From the NCBI GenBank assembly GCA_008330645.1, contig VLTN01000084.1, forward strand, positions 1 through 64,000: a stretch of DNA of 64,000 nucleotides. The letters are read 5' to 3'. The notes beneath the pieces are model-generated. The model worked only from the letters and a program-made list of their open reading frames with translations. It was not told where the DNA came from and did not search any database. This document shows, in pieces, positions 8,870 through 19,101 of the stretch. Source of the DNA: Cafeteria roenbergensis. Lineage: Eukaryota; Sar; Bigyra; Bicosoecida; Cafeteriaceae. The translations under genes were made by a program, and so were the position numbers. Every line of letters starts with the position of its first letter. Within the stretch, counting starts at the first letter, position 1.

Positions 8870-9560
8870 GCGCGCCAGCCGGCCAAGCAGCCCGCGACGC
8901 CGCCGCGGCCACCTGAGGAGCTGAGACCCCGGTGAAACATCCTCGGCGGCGACTTCGGAGAGGCCGGGCGGAGGATGCGGGCCCCGAGTGACACTGAGCC
9001 GCGGGTCCTGCTTGGAGGGGCTGCGGTTGCTTGTGTGAGTGGCGCAGTGGGGCGACTGGGGGCGTGGAGAGCTCCGATCCATGCGTGCGTGCGAGGCCAG
9101 AGTGTCATCGGCACGAAGCCGGGGGAAGGGGCCCCAACGCCCCCGCCCCCGCCTTGTCAGCGAGATCCTGCGTGTAGTGGAGATGCAAACCGAGCCAATG
9201 ACTCGCGACGCACCCGCCAAGCGCGGTGGTCGCGGCCGGCGACAGGACCAAGCAGTCGATTGGCGGCTTCTTTGCGGCAATCGGTGGCTTGTCGACCCGA
9301 ACTCTGCCTTTGCTCTGGATCAAAGTCGCTTGGGGTCTGACGGCGAGCGCACGTCCAGCCCGCAGCCCGAGGGTCGGCCAGCTCTCGCGAGCGCAACCTC
9401 GCTCACGAGCCTGAGCGGGAGTCGGTGTCGCTAGTGTAGTGCGACTGACGGGGGGTGGGTGCATTGGGGGCATCCCTTGGTGGAGACTGGGCATTGTTGC
9501 CTGCGAACGGCCACGCGTTGCGCGCGTGGCGAGGACTCGGTCCGCCGGCCTAAGCCAACC
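8870..9560. other. Intergenic region
   Basis: About 690 bp between the transporter stop and the coiled-coil gene start, both plus strand. No homology-bearing frame seen. It includes the transporter 3' flank and the promoter of the next gene. Confidence 0.5.
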
Positions 9561-12500
9561 ATGGCCGCCATTCGCCCGTCGGATCGAGTCAAGCTGGTCA
9601 CTGGTGTGCGCTTGGGAGTGCTTGACATCTCGCCGGTCGTCGGAGGGGCGTCGATCGCGGATGTGCAAGCGGGCACAAGCGCCATGTCAGTTGCATCCCC
9701 GCGCTCGCTCGAGGCTTGCCTTCGCGAGGGCGTGGAGCTCGAGGAGCTCGAGTTCAGGTGAGCATCGAGACTGGCGCCGAGGGTGCTGGAAGCGGCAGTG
9801 GCTGACTGCCGGGACAAGTGGTGGGCAGCAAAGTCGGCCGGGTGGGGGGGGGGGAGGGGGGGCGAGCAGCCAGGGACGAGTCGCGCGCCCTCCCCGCCAT
9901 ATGCGCCTTCCCCCTGCGCTCTCCTGCGATCCCCGCGGCAGCCACACCATGTTTCGATCCCGCCTTTGGTCTTGCTGTTCTCGAAGCGAGCGCAGGCCCT
10001 TGGAGGCGTTCGCAGCCGCTGGCTTGAGCGCAGAGGAGCAGGAGGAGCTGTTCGAGCAGGCCGAGGAACGGCGCCAACGTGAGCGGCGGCACGCCATGAC
10101 GTTGGGAACCGGCCCAGTCCTCACAGGGTACGGACCCGTTGTTGACCAGGGCAGCTTGAGCGCTGTGCTTTCCCCGGTTGAGCACGTGCTTTGGTCGCGC
10201 GTGCCGTCCACGGAGTCGCGTGCGCGCGCTCGTGGTCGCCCGCCCGAGCCGCGCGGCACTCCCTGTGCGGCTCCTGCTGCATCGCACCAATCAGTGGATT
10301 GCGGAACCGACTCTGCCCGCTGGCGCTCCTCCCGCGCCATCGCCCTTGGTTCGCTCGCAGGCCATCTGGCAGCAGTGGCTGCGCAACGAGCCAGCCTTGA
10401 AGAGGCTGCGGAGGACGACCTCGTCGTGGTACGGCTGGCCGAGCAGCGCCGCCAGTCGGGGGGCAGCTCGGCGGCTGCCAAGGCTGCCGAAGAGGAGGGC
10501 GCTGCAGCGCTGGCAAAGGGCCGCGCCGAGCTGCAAAAGCTACAGGAGCGGCAGCGCGCGGAGCTGGTCCGCATCCTCGAGGCCGAGGTGAAGGCGCAGG
10601 TCGTGCGGGAGCGAATCGAAGCACAAACGATGCGCACGGAGCAGCGGATCGCCGAGGCGCAGCGAGAGACGGAGCGGCGCCGCGAGGAGGCGCTCGAGAG
10701 GGAGCGCGCCCGGCAGGCGGCCAAGCGGGCGGAGGAGGAGGCGGCCGAGGCTAGAGGCGCCGCCCTCGCGCTGCAGGAGCGCCGCAAGCAGGAGGAAATT
10801 GCCCGGAAAGCGCTTGGCGAGGAGCGGCGCCGCCGGCGAGAGGCCGCAAAGCGTCACCGCGAGAAGCTGGCCAAGCAGGAGGAGTTCCGCCGGCAGACCG
10901 AGGCCCTGGCCGAGGCGCAGCGGCTCGCGGCTGAGGAGCGCAACGCGCGCGCGGCGGAGCGAGAGGCCGAGCTCGAGGCCCGCCGCCAGGCCCGGCTCGA
11001 GCAGGAGCGGGCGGAGGCGGCGCGGCAGCGGGAGCTTGCCGAAGAGCGAATTCGGGCGGCGCAGGCGGCGGCGGAGGCGGCAGCTCGCCGCAAGGAGCAG
11101 GAGCGGGCGCGACGGGAGGCCGAGGCGGAGGAGCGGCAGCGGGCCTGGAAGGAGCAGCAGGCGGCAGAGCTGGAGGCGCGAGCGAAGGAGGCTGCCGAGA
11201 GACAGGAGGCCACGCGAGCCAAGCTGGAGCAGCTCAAGCAGGAGCGCGAGCAGCGCGCCGCCGACCTGCTGGCGAAGGAGGAGGCCAAGGCGGCGGCGCT
11301 TGAGGAGTTCCTCGCGGCGAAGCGCGAGGAGCATGAGGCCAAGTTTGCCGGCGGGGGCGAGGCGGAGGAGCGGAGGAGGCGCGCGCTGCAGGCTGCCAAG
11401 GACGCCGAGGAGGCGCGTGCGGCGGAGCAGCGCGAGGCCATGCGGCTGGCGGCGGAGAAGGCTGCCAAGGCCCGGGAGCAGGCGCAGCTGGCGCTGGCAG
11501 GGCGCTCCGCCGCCGCCGCCGAGGCGGACAGGGCCAGGGCCGACGCGCTGCTGCGGAAGGCGCGCGCGCAGGGGTTTGCCAAGCTCCGCACGCTGATGCA
11601 GGTGGAGGAGGCGGCTGCCAGAGGCCGGGCCGTGGCAGAGGCGCAGGAGCGCGTGCGCCAGGAGCGCCTGGCCGCCATCGAGGCGGCCCGCCAGCAGAAG
11701 CTGCGCCTCTCCGAGGAGTTCGAAGCCGTTCGGTCTTCGGGCAGGTCGGACCGGCTCGAAGCCTTCGTGAAGAAGCTTGGAGTCGATCCCGAGGAGGTGA
11801 AGCGGCAGGCGCGGTCCACCTCGTCGGCGGCTACGCTGCCGCTCGCTGCCACGGCGCCTGGCCGCTCGCGCGCTCGCGCACCCGGCTCCCCAGGCGGCGC
11901 ACCGGGCGCGGTCGGCCGCCCCTCCGGCTCGGCGTCGTCCCCCGTGTCCAGACGCGGTCGGCGCTCGGCGCGAACCGCCGCCCGCGCGGCCACCGCCAGC
12001 CAGTCGCCGCTTGCGCGCGCGCCGCCGTCGGGGCTCTCTGCGACCAGCGCGAGGGCCACCGCGTCGCTCCCGTCACTCTCTGCCGCGTCCCGTGGCTCAG
12101 GCCCCTCCGCAAAGCAGCGCGCCGCCCCTGCCAGCAGAGGCAGCGCCGCAGCCGCGCGCGCTCTCGCGGCCAGCACCGCAGACGGCGACAGCGCGTCTCT
12201 CTCCCAGGGCCAGGCTTCCCCCTCGGCTGTGGCAGAGCCAGCGTCGAGCTCCCCGCTCGCCACGGCAGCCCTCCCCGCCCTCGGCCCGGCATCCCCTGCC
12301 TCGCCGCAGTCCGTCGCGTCCTCTGCAGCCGAGAGCAGCGCTGGCGCCAGGCCCTCGCCGAGCGCTGGCGCCAGGCCCTCGCCGAGCGCTGGCGCCAGGC
12401 CCGCTTCCGGCGTCGGCAGCGGGCCGGATTCCGGCCGCGCGTCCGCGAGGTCGTCGCTGCCCCGCCTTGCGTCCGACCCCGCCATCGCCGCCGGGGTGAG

Positions 12501-12747
12501 GGCGCTGCAGGCCCAGCAGAAGGAAGCCATGATGCATCTGCTAGCCCGCGAGCAGGCGGCCGAGGACGAGCGGGAGGACGCCCTGGCGGCCGCGCCCCCG
12601 CAGGAGCGACCCGGGCTCGAAGCCTCGTTTGAGAGGGAGCGGGCCGAAGCAGCTGCGAGGGTCGAGCGCATGGCGGCGCAGCACAGGGTTGCCATGGCGG
12701 ACGCGGTGTCGGCGGCGAGCCGGCGCGGAACCGTCTCCCCCGCTTGA
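9561..12747 (+). CDS. E/R/A-rich long coiled-coil protein (proposed 3 exons, 883 aa)
   Basis: Proposed exons: 9561-9757, 9996-10078 and 10376-12747. The first intron is well supported (donor GTGAGC, acceptor GCGCAG, frames join in phase 2). The second (10079-10375) is inferred because it removes a stretch with no coiled-coil character and joins EERRQ to LAAQRASLEEA in phase. The first 65 residues are a possible small folded domain. From about residue 75 to 550 the protein is an almost uninterrupted Ala/Glu/Arg coiled coil or single alpha-helix, ending with a LEAFVKKLGVDPEEVKRQ segment. The last 330 or so residues are Ser/Ala/Pro-rich and disordered, with a 24-bp tandem repeat (SAGARPSP, about 12336-12400). 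A short helical segment (about 12500-12700) closes it. Probably a structural or scaffold protein; no family recognised. Confidence 0.7.
12336..12400 (+). repeat. 24-bp coding tandem repeat
   Basis: Nearly three copies of a 24-bp unit encoding SAGARPSP in the disordered tail of the coiled-coil protein. Confidence 0.75.
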
Positions 12748-13086
12748 CGGGCTCCTTCGGCCGGCCCCAGCTGCGGCGCAACAAGCGCGTTTCCACGCCG
12801 GGAGGTCGCCGGTTCGCGTTGGTGCGTTTGCGTGGGGTGGCTTGTCTTCGTGATTCAGAGTAACAACGGGCTCGACACTTGGTCGCGTTTGCTCGGACCT
12901 TGCGCCCTCGCCGAGGTGACAACGCCGCGCGCACACGGAGCCACGCGCACACTCATGCCGGCACTGACATCGGTGGGAGCGACCGCGCGGGCGGCACGCC
13001 CAGGCGCAAGCAGGCGCGGGCAGGGCTCAGGCCAGCGTCGCGGGCGTCGAACGAGGGCGGCGTCGCTGTCGGCCACAGGACCCTTG
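12748..13086. other. Convergent 3' flanks
   Basis: About 340 bp between the stops of two converging genes. No canonical AATAAA and no small gene seen. Confidence 0.5.
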
Positions 13087-16000
13087 CTACCGCCGGGAGG
13101 CGAAGCCCCCCTGCGCGAAGGCGTTGCGACTGGCGGCGCCGCCTGCGCGCGAGTAGGCTCCCCCGCGGCGGCTGCCCCCAACGGACGAGGCAGCCGCCGC
13201 AGCCGCCGCAGCCGCCGCAGCCGCCGCAGCCGTGGCGGTGGCGCCTCGCCGCGAGAAGCTCGTAGCCTCACGCCACGCGCTGCTGCTGGTGAACCCGCCG
13301 CCGCCGCCGCCTCGGCGGTCCCTCCCCGGCTCAGGAGAGATGGCTCCTGGGTTGGCCTCAAACTCCGCCCACGCGGTCTGCAGCGCCGCAAACACCACCT
13401 CGGCCTCCACCCGTCGGGCGAGCGACGCCCCGGCCATCTTGTCGGGGTGGAGGGCGCGCAGGGACCTCAGGTAGGCCTTCTTCAGCGGGCCGGCCTCGCG
13501 CTGGCTGGCTGCCGCGGCCAGGTTGTCCGGCAGAGCCGCAGCGGCCCAGGGCACAAAGGCGGGAAGCGCTCGCAGCAGGCCCCGGATGCTCCGGCCCGCT
13601 GCCCAGGCCTTGACCCGGTGCTCTGCCCTGCGCTGCAGCGAGTCGCGCTGCTCCCCCTCGATGCGCCGCCTGTCCTCCTCCTCGGCGATCTCCCTCACGC
13701 GGCGCTCCTGCCGCTGCTGCACCTCCTCGCGCGCCGCCGCCACGCGGGCCTCCATCTGGCGCGCGACGTCGACGTCGGGCTTCTCCCAGCGGACGGCGCG
13801 CGTGTGCCGGTGGTAGTAGTACACCTGCCCGTCCTCGGTATACGCGGACAGCCAGTTGCGCAGCTCCTCGGGGGAGCGGGGGAGCGTAGCGGCCCCGCCG
13901 CCGCCGCCACCACCGCCGCCGCCACCGCCGCCGGGGGCGCCGCTGGCCCCGCCTGCAAACCCATTCGACGCTGCGGCGGCATCGCCACCGTCGGCGGCAT
14001 CACCACCGTCGGCGCCATCGCCACCGTCGGCGCCATCGGCTGCCCTCGCCAGCCTCGTCACCTGCACCCGCAGTGGCCTGCCCCGCTCACGGGACGGCTC
14101 ATCGCTGCCGCCGCTTGGCCCAGTGCCGCTGCCGCTGCCGCTGCCGCTGCCGCTGCCGCTGCCGCTGCCGCTGCCGCTGCCGCTGCCGCTGCCGCTGCCG
14201 CTGCCGCTGCCGCTGCCGCTGCCGCTGCCGCTGCCGCTGCCGCTGCTCTCTGCGTCAGCGGCGCCTGCTTCGGCTCTGGCCGGGGCAGCGGCTTGCGAGG
14301 CCGCGCCCCGCCGCACCGCCGTCACCAGCAGCTGTTGCAGCTCCTCCTTCTCCACGCATGCCGCGTGCGGGATGCGGGCTCGCGTGAGTAGCGATCGCAG
14401 CTGCGGCACAGTCATGCCGCGAATGCGACCCACAAGCCGAGACGACACGCCGGCAGAGCCGCTCCCGTCGGACTCGGCATCGCTGCCAGCCGGGCTGGCG
14501 CTGGATCCGGAGCCGCGATCCTGCCCCGCCGCGGTCTCAGGCGCCGACGGGCCAGCCGCTGCAAGGCCCGCCGATGCCGTTGCCCTCGCGGCCACGTCTG
14601 CCGCCGCCGCGGCCGCGGCCGCAACCGCGGGCGCGGAACTTGCTCCCGCCGCTGGAACCACTTTGACTCGTGCTCCCGCCGCCGCGAAGCCTGGGACGGG
14701 GCGCGAGCGGCCGCTGGCGGGCCCCTCTGCCCTGCCACTTGCGCCCCCTGACTCGGCAGCCTCTCCTGGCTCGGCGGCGCCCCGCGACGCAGCCGCTGCG
14801 GCCTCTGCGCGTGACTGGGCCGCAGCGGCCGCCGCAGTCGCCTTCGCCGCCAGCGCCGTCGCAGCCGCGGCCTCCTGCGCGCTCGCCTTGGCTCGCCGAG
14901 CCTCGCTGTCAAGCTTTGACCGAACCTCTGCCAGCTCTGCGCTCAGCTGGTCCACGCGCCGGCGCGCCGCGGCGGCCCGCGCATCAGCATCTCTGGCCCG
15001 CTGGTCGGCTGACGCCGCTCTCTCAGCCGACTCCGCGGCCTTTCGTCCGGCCGCTTCGGCCGCCGACCGCAGCTCGCTCACCTGCTCCGCGGCGGCCGCG
15101 GAGCCCGCCGCAGCCTTGGCGGAGGCAGCCTCCGCCGCCCGCTCCGCCTCCGCCCGCGCCCCCGCCGCCTCCGCCGTCGCCGCCTCCGCCGCGCGTAGGG
15201 CCGCCTCCGCCGCGCTGGCCCTCGCCGCCGACCGCTGTGCCTCCCTGACGGCCGCGTCGCGCGCCGACTCCGCCGCCTCCGCCGCCTCCGCCGAGCGCCT
15301 GGCCAGCTGCTCTGCCCTGGCCTGCGCTGCGGATGAGGCCGCGGCCTCTGCCCTGGCCTGCGCTGCGCTCTGCTTCGCCGCCTCCTCGCGCAAGCCCGCG
15401 TCGTGAAGGGCCTTACGCTGCAGAGCCGCGTCGCTCCCTGCAGCTGCCAGCTGCTCGGCCCTGGCCTGCGCCCGGGCGGCCGACTCCAGCGCCTCCTTGG
15501 CGCGGGCCTCAGCGGCTGCAACCTTGGCAGCAGCCTCCGCGGCCGCCTCCGCCTCTCGCCGCCCCGCCGCGGTGGCCTCAGCGGCCGCTGCCTCGGCGGC
15601 GCCCGTCGCCCGCGCCGCCTCCGCCTCCGCCTTGTCCGCGCGGGCCGTCGCTTCGGCGGCTCGGCGCCTCGCCTCCGCGGCCTCATTTTGCGCCTCGGCC
15701 AGGGACGGGTCGGCCCTGCCGGCCGCAGCCTCTGCCGTGGCCCTCGCCGCCTCTGCGGCCGCCTCTTCGGCCCGTCGCTCCGCCGCCTCGGCGCGCAGCC
15801 TGTCCTGGGCGCCCTCCTGCCGCGCCGCTGCCAGCTGCTTCCTGGCCTGGTCCAAGGACCGCTCGCAAGAGGCGATGGTGTCCTGGCGCCACTGCTCGGT
15901 GGCGGCCTCCCACTCGGACATGACGCGCTCATACTCCGCGCGAGCTGCCTCCACGCGCTCCGCCACCTCCTCCTCCGCCTCCGCCTCCGCCTCCGCACGA

Positions 16001-19000
16001 GCCTGGGCGGCGGCGCTCTCGGCCACGGCCCGTGCATCCGCCGCCGCGGCCTGGGCGGCGGCAAGCTCCTCCCGAACGCGCTCCAGCTCCGCCTGTGACT
16101 CGGCTGCAGCAGCGGCCCGCCCCTCGGCCCGCCCCTCGGCCAGCCCCTCGGCCCTCCCCTCGGCCCTCCCCTCGGCCAGCCCCTCGGCCCGCCCCTCGGC
16201 GCGGGCAGCCTCCCCTGCCGCCTCGGCCGCCGCCTTGACGCGCTCCTGATGCCCCGCCGTAGCGGCCGCCACCGCCGCTGCCACGGCCGCCTCTTGCCTC
16301 TCCTCTGCTGCCGCCTGGGCCGCCGCTGCCGCCCTCGCTGCGCCCAGCCGCTCCCCCTCGGCCCTGCCCGCGGCTGCTGCAGCCTCGGCCAGCCGCGCGG
16401 CTGACGACTCGGCCTCGACCCGGCGTCGCTTCTCCGCCTCCGCCTCCGCCTCGGCGCTGGCCAGTCGCTGCCGCAGCTGCGCCATACGCTCCGCGGCCGC
16501 AGCAGACTCCGCCGTCCGGGCCGCGCGCGACGATATGCCAGGCGGGATCGAGCGGTCAGGAGAGGCAGAGCCTGCCCCGCCGGCAGCGCCGGAGGCTGGG
16601 GCAGCGAGCCCAGTGGCAGCCGACGCAGCCGCCCGCGCCGCCGCCGCTTCGGCCATTCGCTTCGCCTCCTCCGCTCGCGCCGCCCGCGCCGCCGCCTGCT
16701 CTGCCCGGGCTCTGTACCGCGCCACGGCCTCCTCCGCCCGCGCCTCCGCCGCCGCCACCAGCCCCTCCACCTCACGCTCCCGGGCGGCCAAGGCAGCTCG
16801 TCGCGCCCGCAGCGTCGCTCTCTCTGCCTCGGGCGACACGGACGCGGGGGACGACCCGCCGGCAGAGGCGCGACGGCTGCCCGCTGCTGAGCCCGAGAGC
16901 TCCAGGGCCGGAGCCGGTGACGTGCCCCGCGACCCGTCTCGTTGTCGCTGCCGCTGCCGATGAGGTTGCCGCTGCTGGCCCGACGCCGCGCTGCCGCTTC
17001 CACTGCCGCTGCCGCTGCCACTGCCGATGAGGTTGCCGCTGCCGCTGCCTCTGCCTCTGCCTCCGCCACTGCCGTCGTCTGGCGTCCGCAGCATGGCTCC
17101 ACCGCCCCCGCCTCCCGGCGCCCAGCCGTCCTGTCCCGTCCCGTGGTCCGCTGGGCCTGCCGCCGATGGCGAGCGACTTGCTGAGCCGGGCCACGCACCG
17201 GCGCCGTGCCTGGCGCCGCCACGTCGACGAGTGTCACTTGAGGCGGCATGGGGGGCTGCAGAGGCCGCCGAGCCACCGGCTGTGGCTTGGCCGTCATGAC
17301 CCGCCGTAGCTCCGGCTACGGCTGCTGTGTGAGCGGCGCCGCCGCCAGTGCCCCCGCCGTCTTCGCCACCGCCACCACCACTGTTCTCCTCCTCATCATC
17401 ATCATCATCATCCTCGTCCGCCTGCCACAGGCTGCCCGGTGCGGCGGGGCGGAGAAGCCGTGCCTGCGTTCGCATCTCTGCTTCCCGCACCGCGTCTCTC
17501 AGCCTGTGCTGGAACTCCGCCTCTGCTCGCCGCAGAGCCCGCGAAACCGCGGTGCTGGAGTCGCTCGCGTCGTCGCTCGAGCCCGCGCGGCGCCCGCCCG
17601 ACGCCCGCCCTGGCCGCCCGGACTCAGCGGAACTGCCGGACGCTGGGCGAGGGTCGGGCGGGGCGGAGCTCGGCTCAGGCGGGAGCGGTCTTCGCAGGCG
17701 CGGCGGGCTGAGCGGCGGGGGGGACGGCAGGCCCACCGGGCGCACCATCTCGGAGCCATCAGCCCCCGCCGCTGATGGGGCGTTGATGGCCTCCAGCGAC
17801 AGCGGCGCGACGGCCCGTGGGCCCCGCGCGGTTTCGCCCGCCGGCGCGTCGCCCGCCGATCCAGCGCGTCGCTCCGCCCGCGCCTGCACGCGCTGCCAGC
17901 CTCCCCCCGAGGCGGGCCCCTGGTCGGTGCTCAGCGCGGGGGGCGGCAGCTCCGGCGGAGACGGCGGCCGCTCCTCGGGCGGGGGTGACGTCGACGCCGA
18001 CCTGCGACCGACCTTCGCTCCCGCGGGCCCTGACCGGCTCCTGACCGACCCTCTCGCTTGGCGGTGACCTCCTCGTGACGTGCCGGTGATTGGGTACTGA
18101 CTGCGTCCGATTGCCATCGACTGCGAGGCCGAAGGCGACGGGGGCGCGGTCGGGGGGGGCGAGCCTGGCGACGGCGGCAGGGACGGGGTTGGCCCGCCCG
18201 CCGACAATGACGCTGCCGCTGGCGGTGCCGCCGCCGCCGCTGACAATGACGCTGGCGCTGGCGCCGACGCCGCTTCTCCTGCTGATGCCGCCGCTATTGC
18301 TGCCGATGGTGTTGGCCGGCTGCTCGCCGCCGCCGGGCTCCGATGCGGACCTGACGGGGGCGTTGCCGGACGCTTCTGGCCCGGCTGCGGTGTCCGAGCC
18401 CCCCTCGGGCTCAGGAGCCGGATGAGAGACGCGGCGTCGCTCATTGCGCCATTCGTGGCTGGATGCAGAGCCGCCTCCGCCGCGCTGCCGGAATCTAGCT
18501 CCGTGGCCAAGAGGGCGCCGGCAGAGCCGTGGGCAGAGCCGTGGGCGGCAGCTGAGGAACCCGACGGGCTGGTGCCGCGGCTCGGGCGGGCGCTGCGCGC
18601 CGCGCGGCTGGAGGCGGGGGTGCCGCCTCGGCCTGACCAAGCCCCGGCCGGGGTGCTTGCAAGGGAGGCAGAGCCGTCCGAGGGCGGGGCGGCGGGCGCT
18701 CGCCGGCTGGGAGTGGAGGGCGCCACGGCGATCCAGGAGCTCGACCCGCCGCCAGCGGCCGCCCCCGCAGCGGCCACGGAGTCGGATACTGTCCCCGGAT
18801 GGGTCGCGAAACCGCCCCGCTGGCGCGACGGTGTCGCCGGCGGGGAAGGCGTGTCATCGTCGCGCCGCCCGCCAACCACTGCCTCCTTGTCTGGGGCGGC
18901 GCCCGTGGCGCCACGGTCGGAGCGGGCCCCGGCCCGCTCTGCTGCCGCTTCTGTCGCTGGGGCCGCTGCGAGCGAGCCGGCGTCAGAATCGCCGTGCGAG

Positions 19001-19101
19001 CGCCGTTGTTGGGCAATCGCCTCGCGAAGCGCAGCAAGCTCCGCGGCCACGTTTTCCGCATCCTCCAGGCGTGGGCGCACGGTAGTGGCTGCGCTGGCCA
19101 T
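13087..19101 (-). CDS. Giant coiled-coil protein with SAP-like, WW and auxilin-type J domains (2004 aa)
   Basis: One open frame. Residues 1-760 are low-complexity Ser/Pro/Ala/Gly with an acidic run near 570. Residues about 767-1420 are an Ala/Glu/Arg coiled coil with AEGRAEGLAEGRAEG-type repeats near 965-990. About 1560-1600 is a SAP-like motif (MTVPQLRSLLTRARI...CVEKEELQQLL). A Ser-Gly run follows (about 1620-1660, hexanucleotide repeat). A WW domain at about 1748-1785 has both Trp, the Tyr triplet and the final Pro. A J domain at about 1835-1930 has the HPDK motif and the C-terminal VFAALQTAWAEFE helix typical of auxilin/GAK. The tail is Gly/Ala-rich. J domains recruit and activate Hsp70; auxilins do this to uncoat clathrin. 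WW binds Pro-rich ligands. A role as a membrane-coat Hsp70 co-chaperone is inference. Hidden introns in the low-complexity half cannot be excluded. Confidence 0.8.
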   Translation of the reverse strand: MASAATTVRPRLEDAENVAAELAALREAIAQQRRSHGDSDAGSLAAAPATEAAAERAGARSDRGATGAAPDKEAVVGGRRDDDTPSPPATPSRQRGGFATHPGTVSDSVAAAGAAAGGGSSSWIAVAPSTPSRRAPAAPPSDGSASLASTPAGAWSGRGGTPASSRAARSARPSRGTSPSGSSAAAHGSAHGSAGALLATELDSGSAAEAALHPATNGAMSDAASLIRLLSPRGARTPQPGQKRPATPPSGPHRSPAAASSRPTPSAAIAAASAGEAASAPAPASLSAAAAAPPAAASLSAGGPTPSLPPSPGSPPPTAPPSPSASQSMAIGRSQYPITGTSRGGHRQARGSVRSRSGPAGAKVGRRSASTSPPPEERPPSPPELPPPALSTDQGPASGGGWQRVQARAERRAGSAGDAPAGETARGPRAVAPLSLEAINAPSAAGADGSEMVRPVGLPSPPPLSPPRLRRPLPPEPSSAPPDPRPASGSSAESGRPGRASGGRRAGSSDDASDSSTAVSRALRRAEAEFQHRLRDAVREAEMRTQARLLRPAAPGSLWQADEDDDDDDEEENSGGGGGEDGGGTGGGAAHTAAVAGATAGHDGQATAGGSAASAAPHAASSDTRRRGGARHGAGAWPGSASRSPSAAGPADHGTGQDGWAPGGGGGGAMLRTPDDGSGGGRGRGSGSGNLIGSGSGSGSGSGSAASGQQRQPHRQRQRQRDGSRGTSPAPALELSGSAAGSRRASAGGSSPASVSPEAERATLRARRAALAAREREVEGLVAAAEARAEEAVARYRARAEQAAARAARAEEAKRMAEAAAARAAASAATGLAAPASGAAGGAGSASPDRSIPPGISSRAARTAESAAAAERMAQLRQRLASAEAEAEAEKRRRVEAESSAARLAEAAAAAGRAEGERLGAARAAAAAQAAAEERQEAAVAAAVAAATAGHQERVKAAAEAAGEAARAEGRAEGLAEGRAEGRAEGLAEGRAEGRAAAAAESQAELERVREELAAAQAAAADARAVAESAAAQARAEAEAEAEEEVAERVEAARAEYERVMSEWEAATEQWRQDTIASCERSLDQARKQLAAARQEGAQDRLRAEAAERRAEEAAAEAARATAEAAAGRADPSLAEAQNEAAEARRRAAEATARADKAEAEAARATGAAEAAAAEATAAGRREAEAAAEAAAKVAAAEARAKEALESAARAQARAEQLAAAGSDAALQRKALHDAGLREEAAKQSAAQARAEAAASSAAQARAEQLARRSAEAAEAAESARDAAVREAQRSAARASAAEAALRAAEAATAEAAGARAEAERAAEAASAKAAAGSAAAAEQVSELRSAAEAAGRKAAESAERAASADQRARDADARAAAARRRVDQLSAELAEVRSKLDSEARRAKASAQEAAAATALAAKATAAAAAAQSRAEAAAAASRGAAEPGEAAESGGASGRAEGPASGRSRPVPGFAAAGARVKVVPAAGASSAPAVAAAAAAAADVAARATASAGLAAAGPSAPETAAGQDRGSGSSASPAGSDAESDGSGSAGVSSRLVGRIRGMTVPQLRSLLTRARIPHAACVEKEELQQLLVTAVRRGAASQAAAPARAEAGAADAESSGSGSGSGSGSGSGSGSGSGSGSGSGSGSGSGSGSGSGSGTGPSGGSDEPSRERGRPLRVQVTRLARAADGADGGDGADGGDAADGGDAAAASNGFAGGASGAPGGGGGGGGGGGGGAATLPRSPEELRNWLSAYTEDGQVYYYHRHTRAVRWEKPDVDVARQMEARVAAAREEVQQRQERRVREIAEEEDRRRIEGEQRDSLQRRAEHRVKAWAAGRSIRGLLRALPAFVPWAAAALPDNLAAAASQREAGPLKKAYLRSLRALHPDKMAGASLARRVEAEVVFAALQTAWAEFEANPGAISPEPGRDRRGGGGGGFTSSSAWREATSFSRRGATATAAAAAAAAAAAAAASSVGGSRRGGAYSRAGGAASRNAFAQGGFASRR
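14118..14244. repeat. GCCGCT hexanucleotide microsatellite
   Basis: About 21 tandem copies of a 6-bp unit coding for alternating Ser-Gly on the minus strand, between the SAP-like motif and the WW domain of the giant coiled-coil protein. Likely length-polymorphic. Confidence 0.9.

Noticed and set aside
15078-17297. 739-codon Arg-rich minus-strand frame
   Set aside because: Alternate frame of the Ala/Glu coiled coil in the same gene; Arg/Pro-rich composition is a frame-shift artefact.
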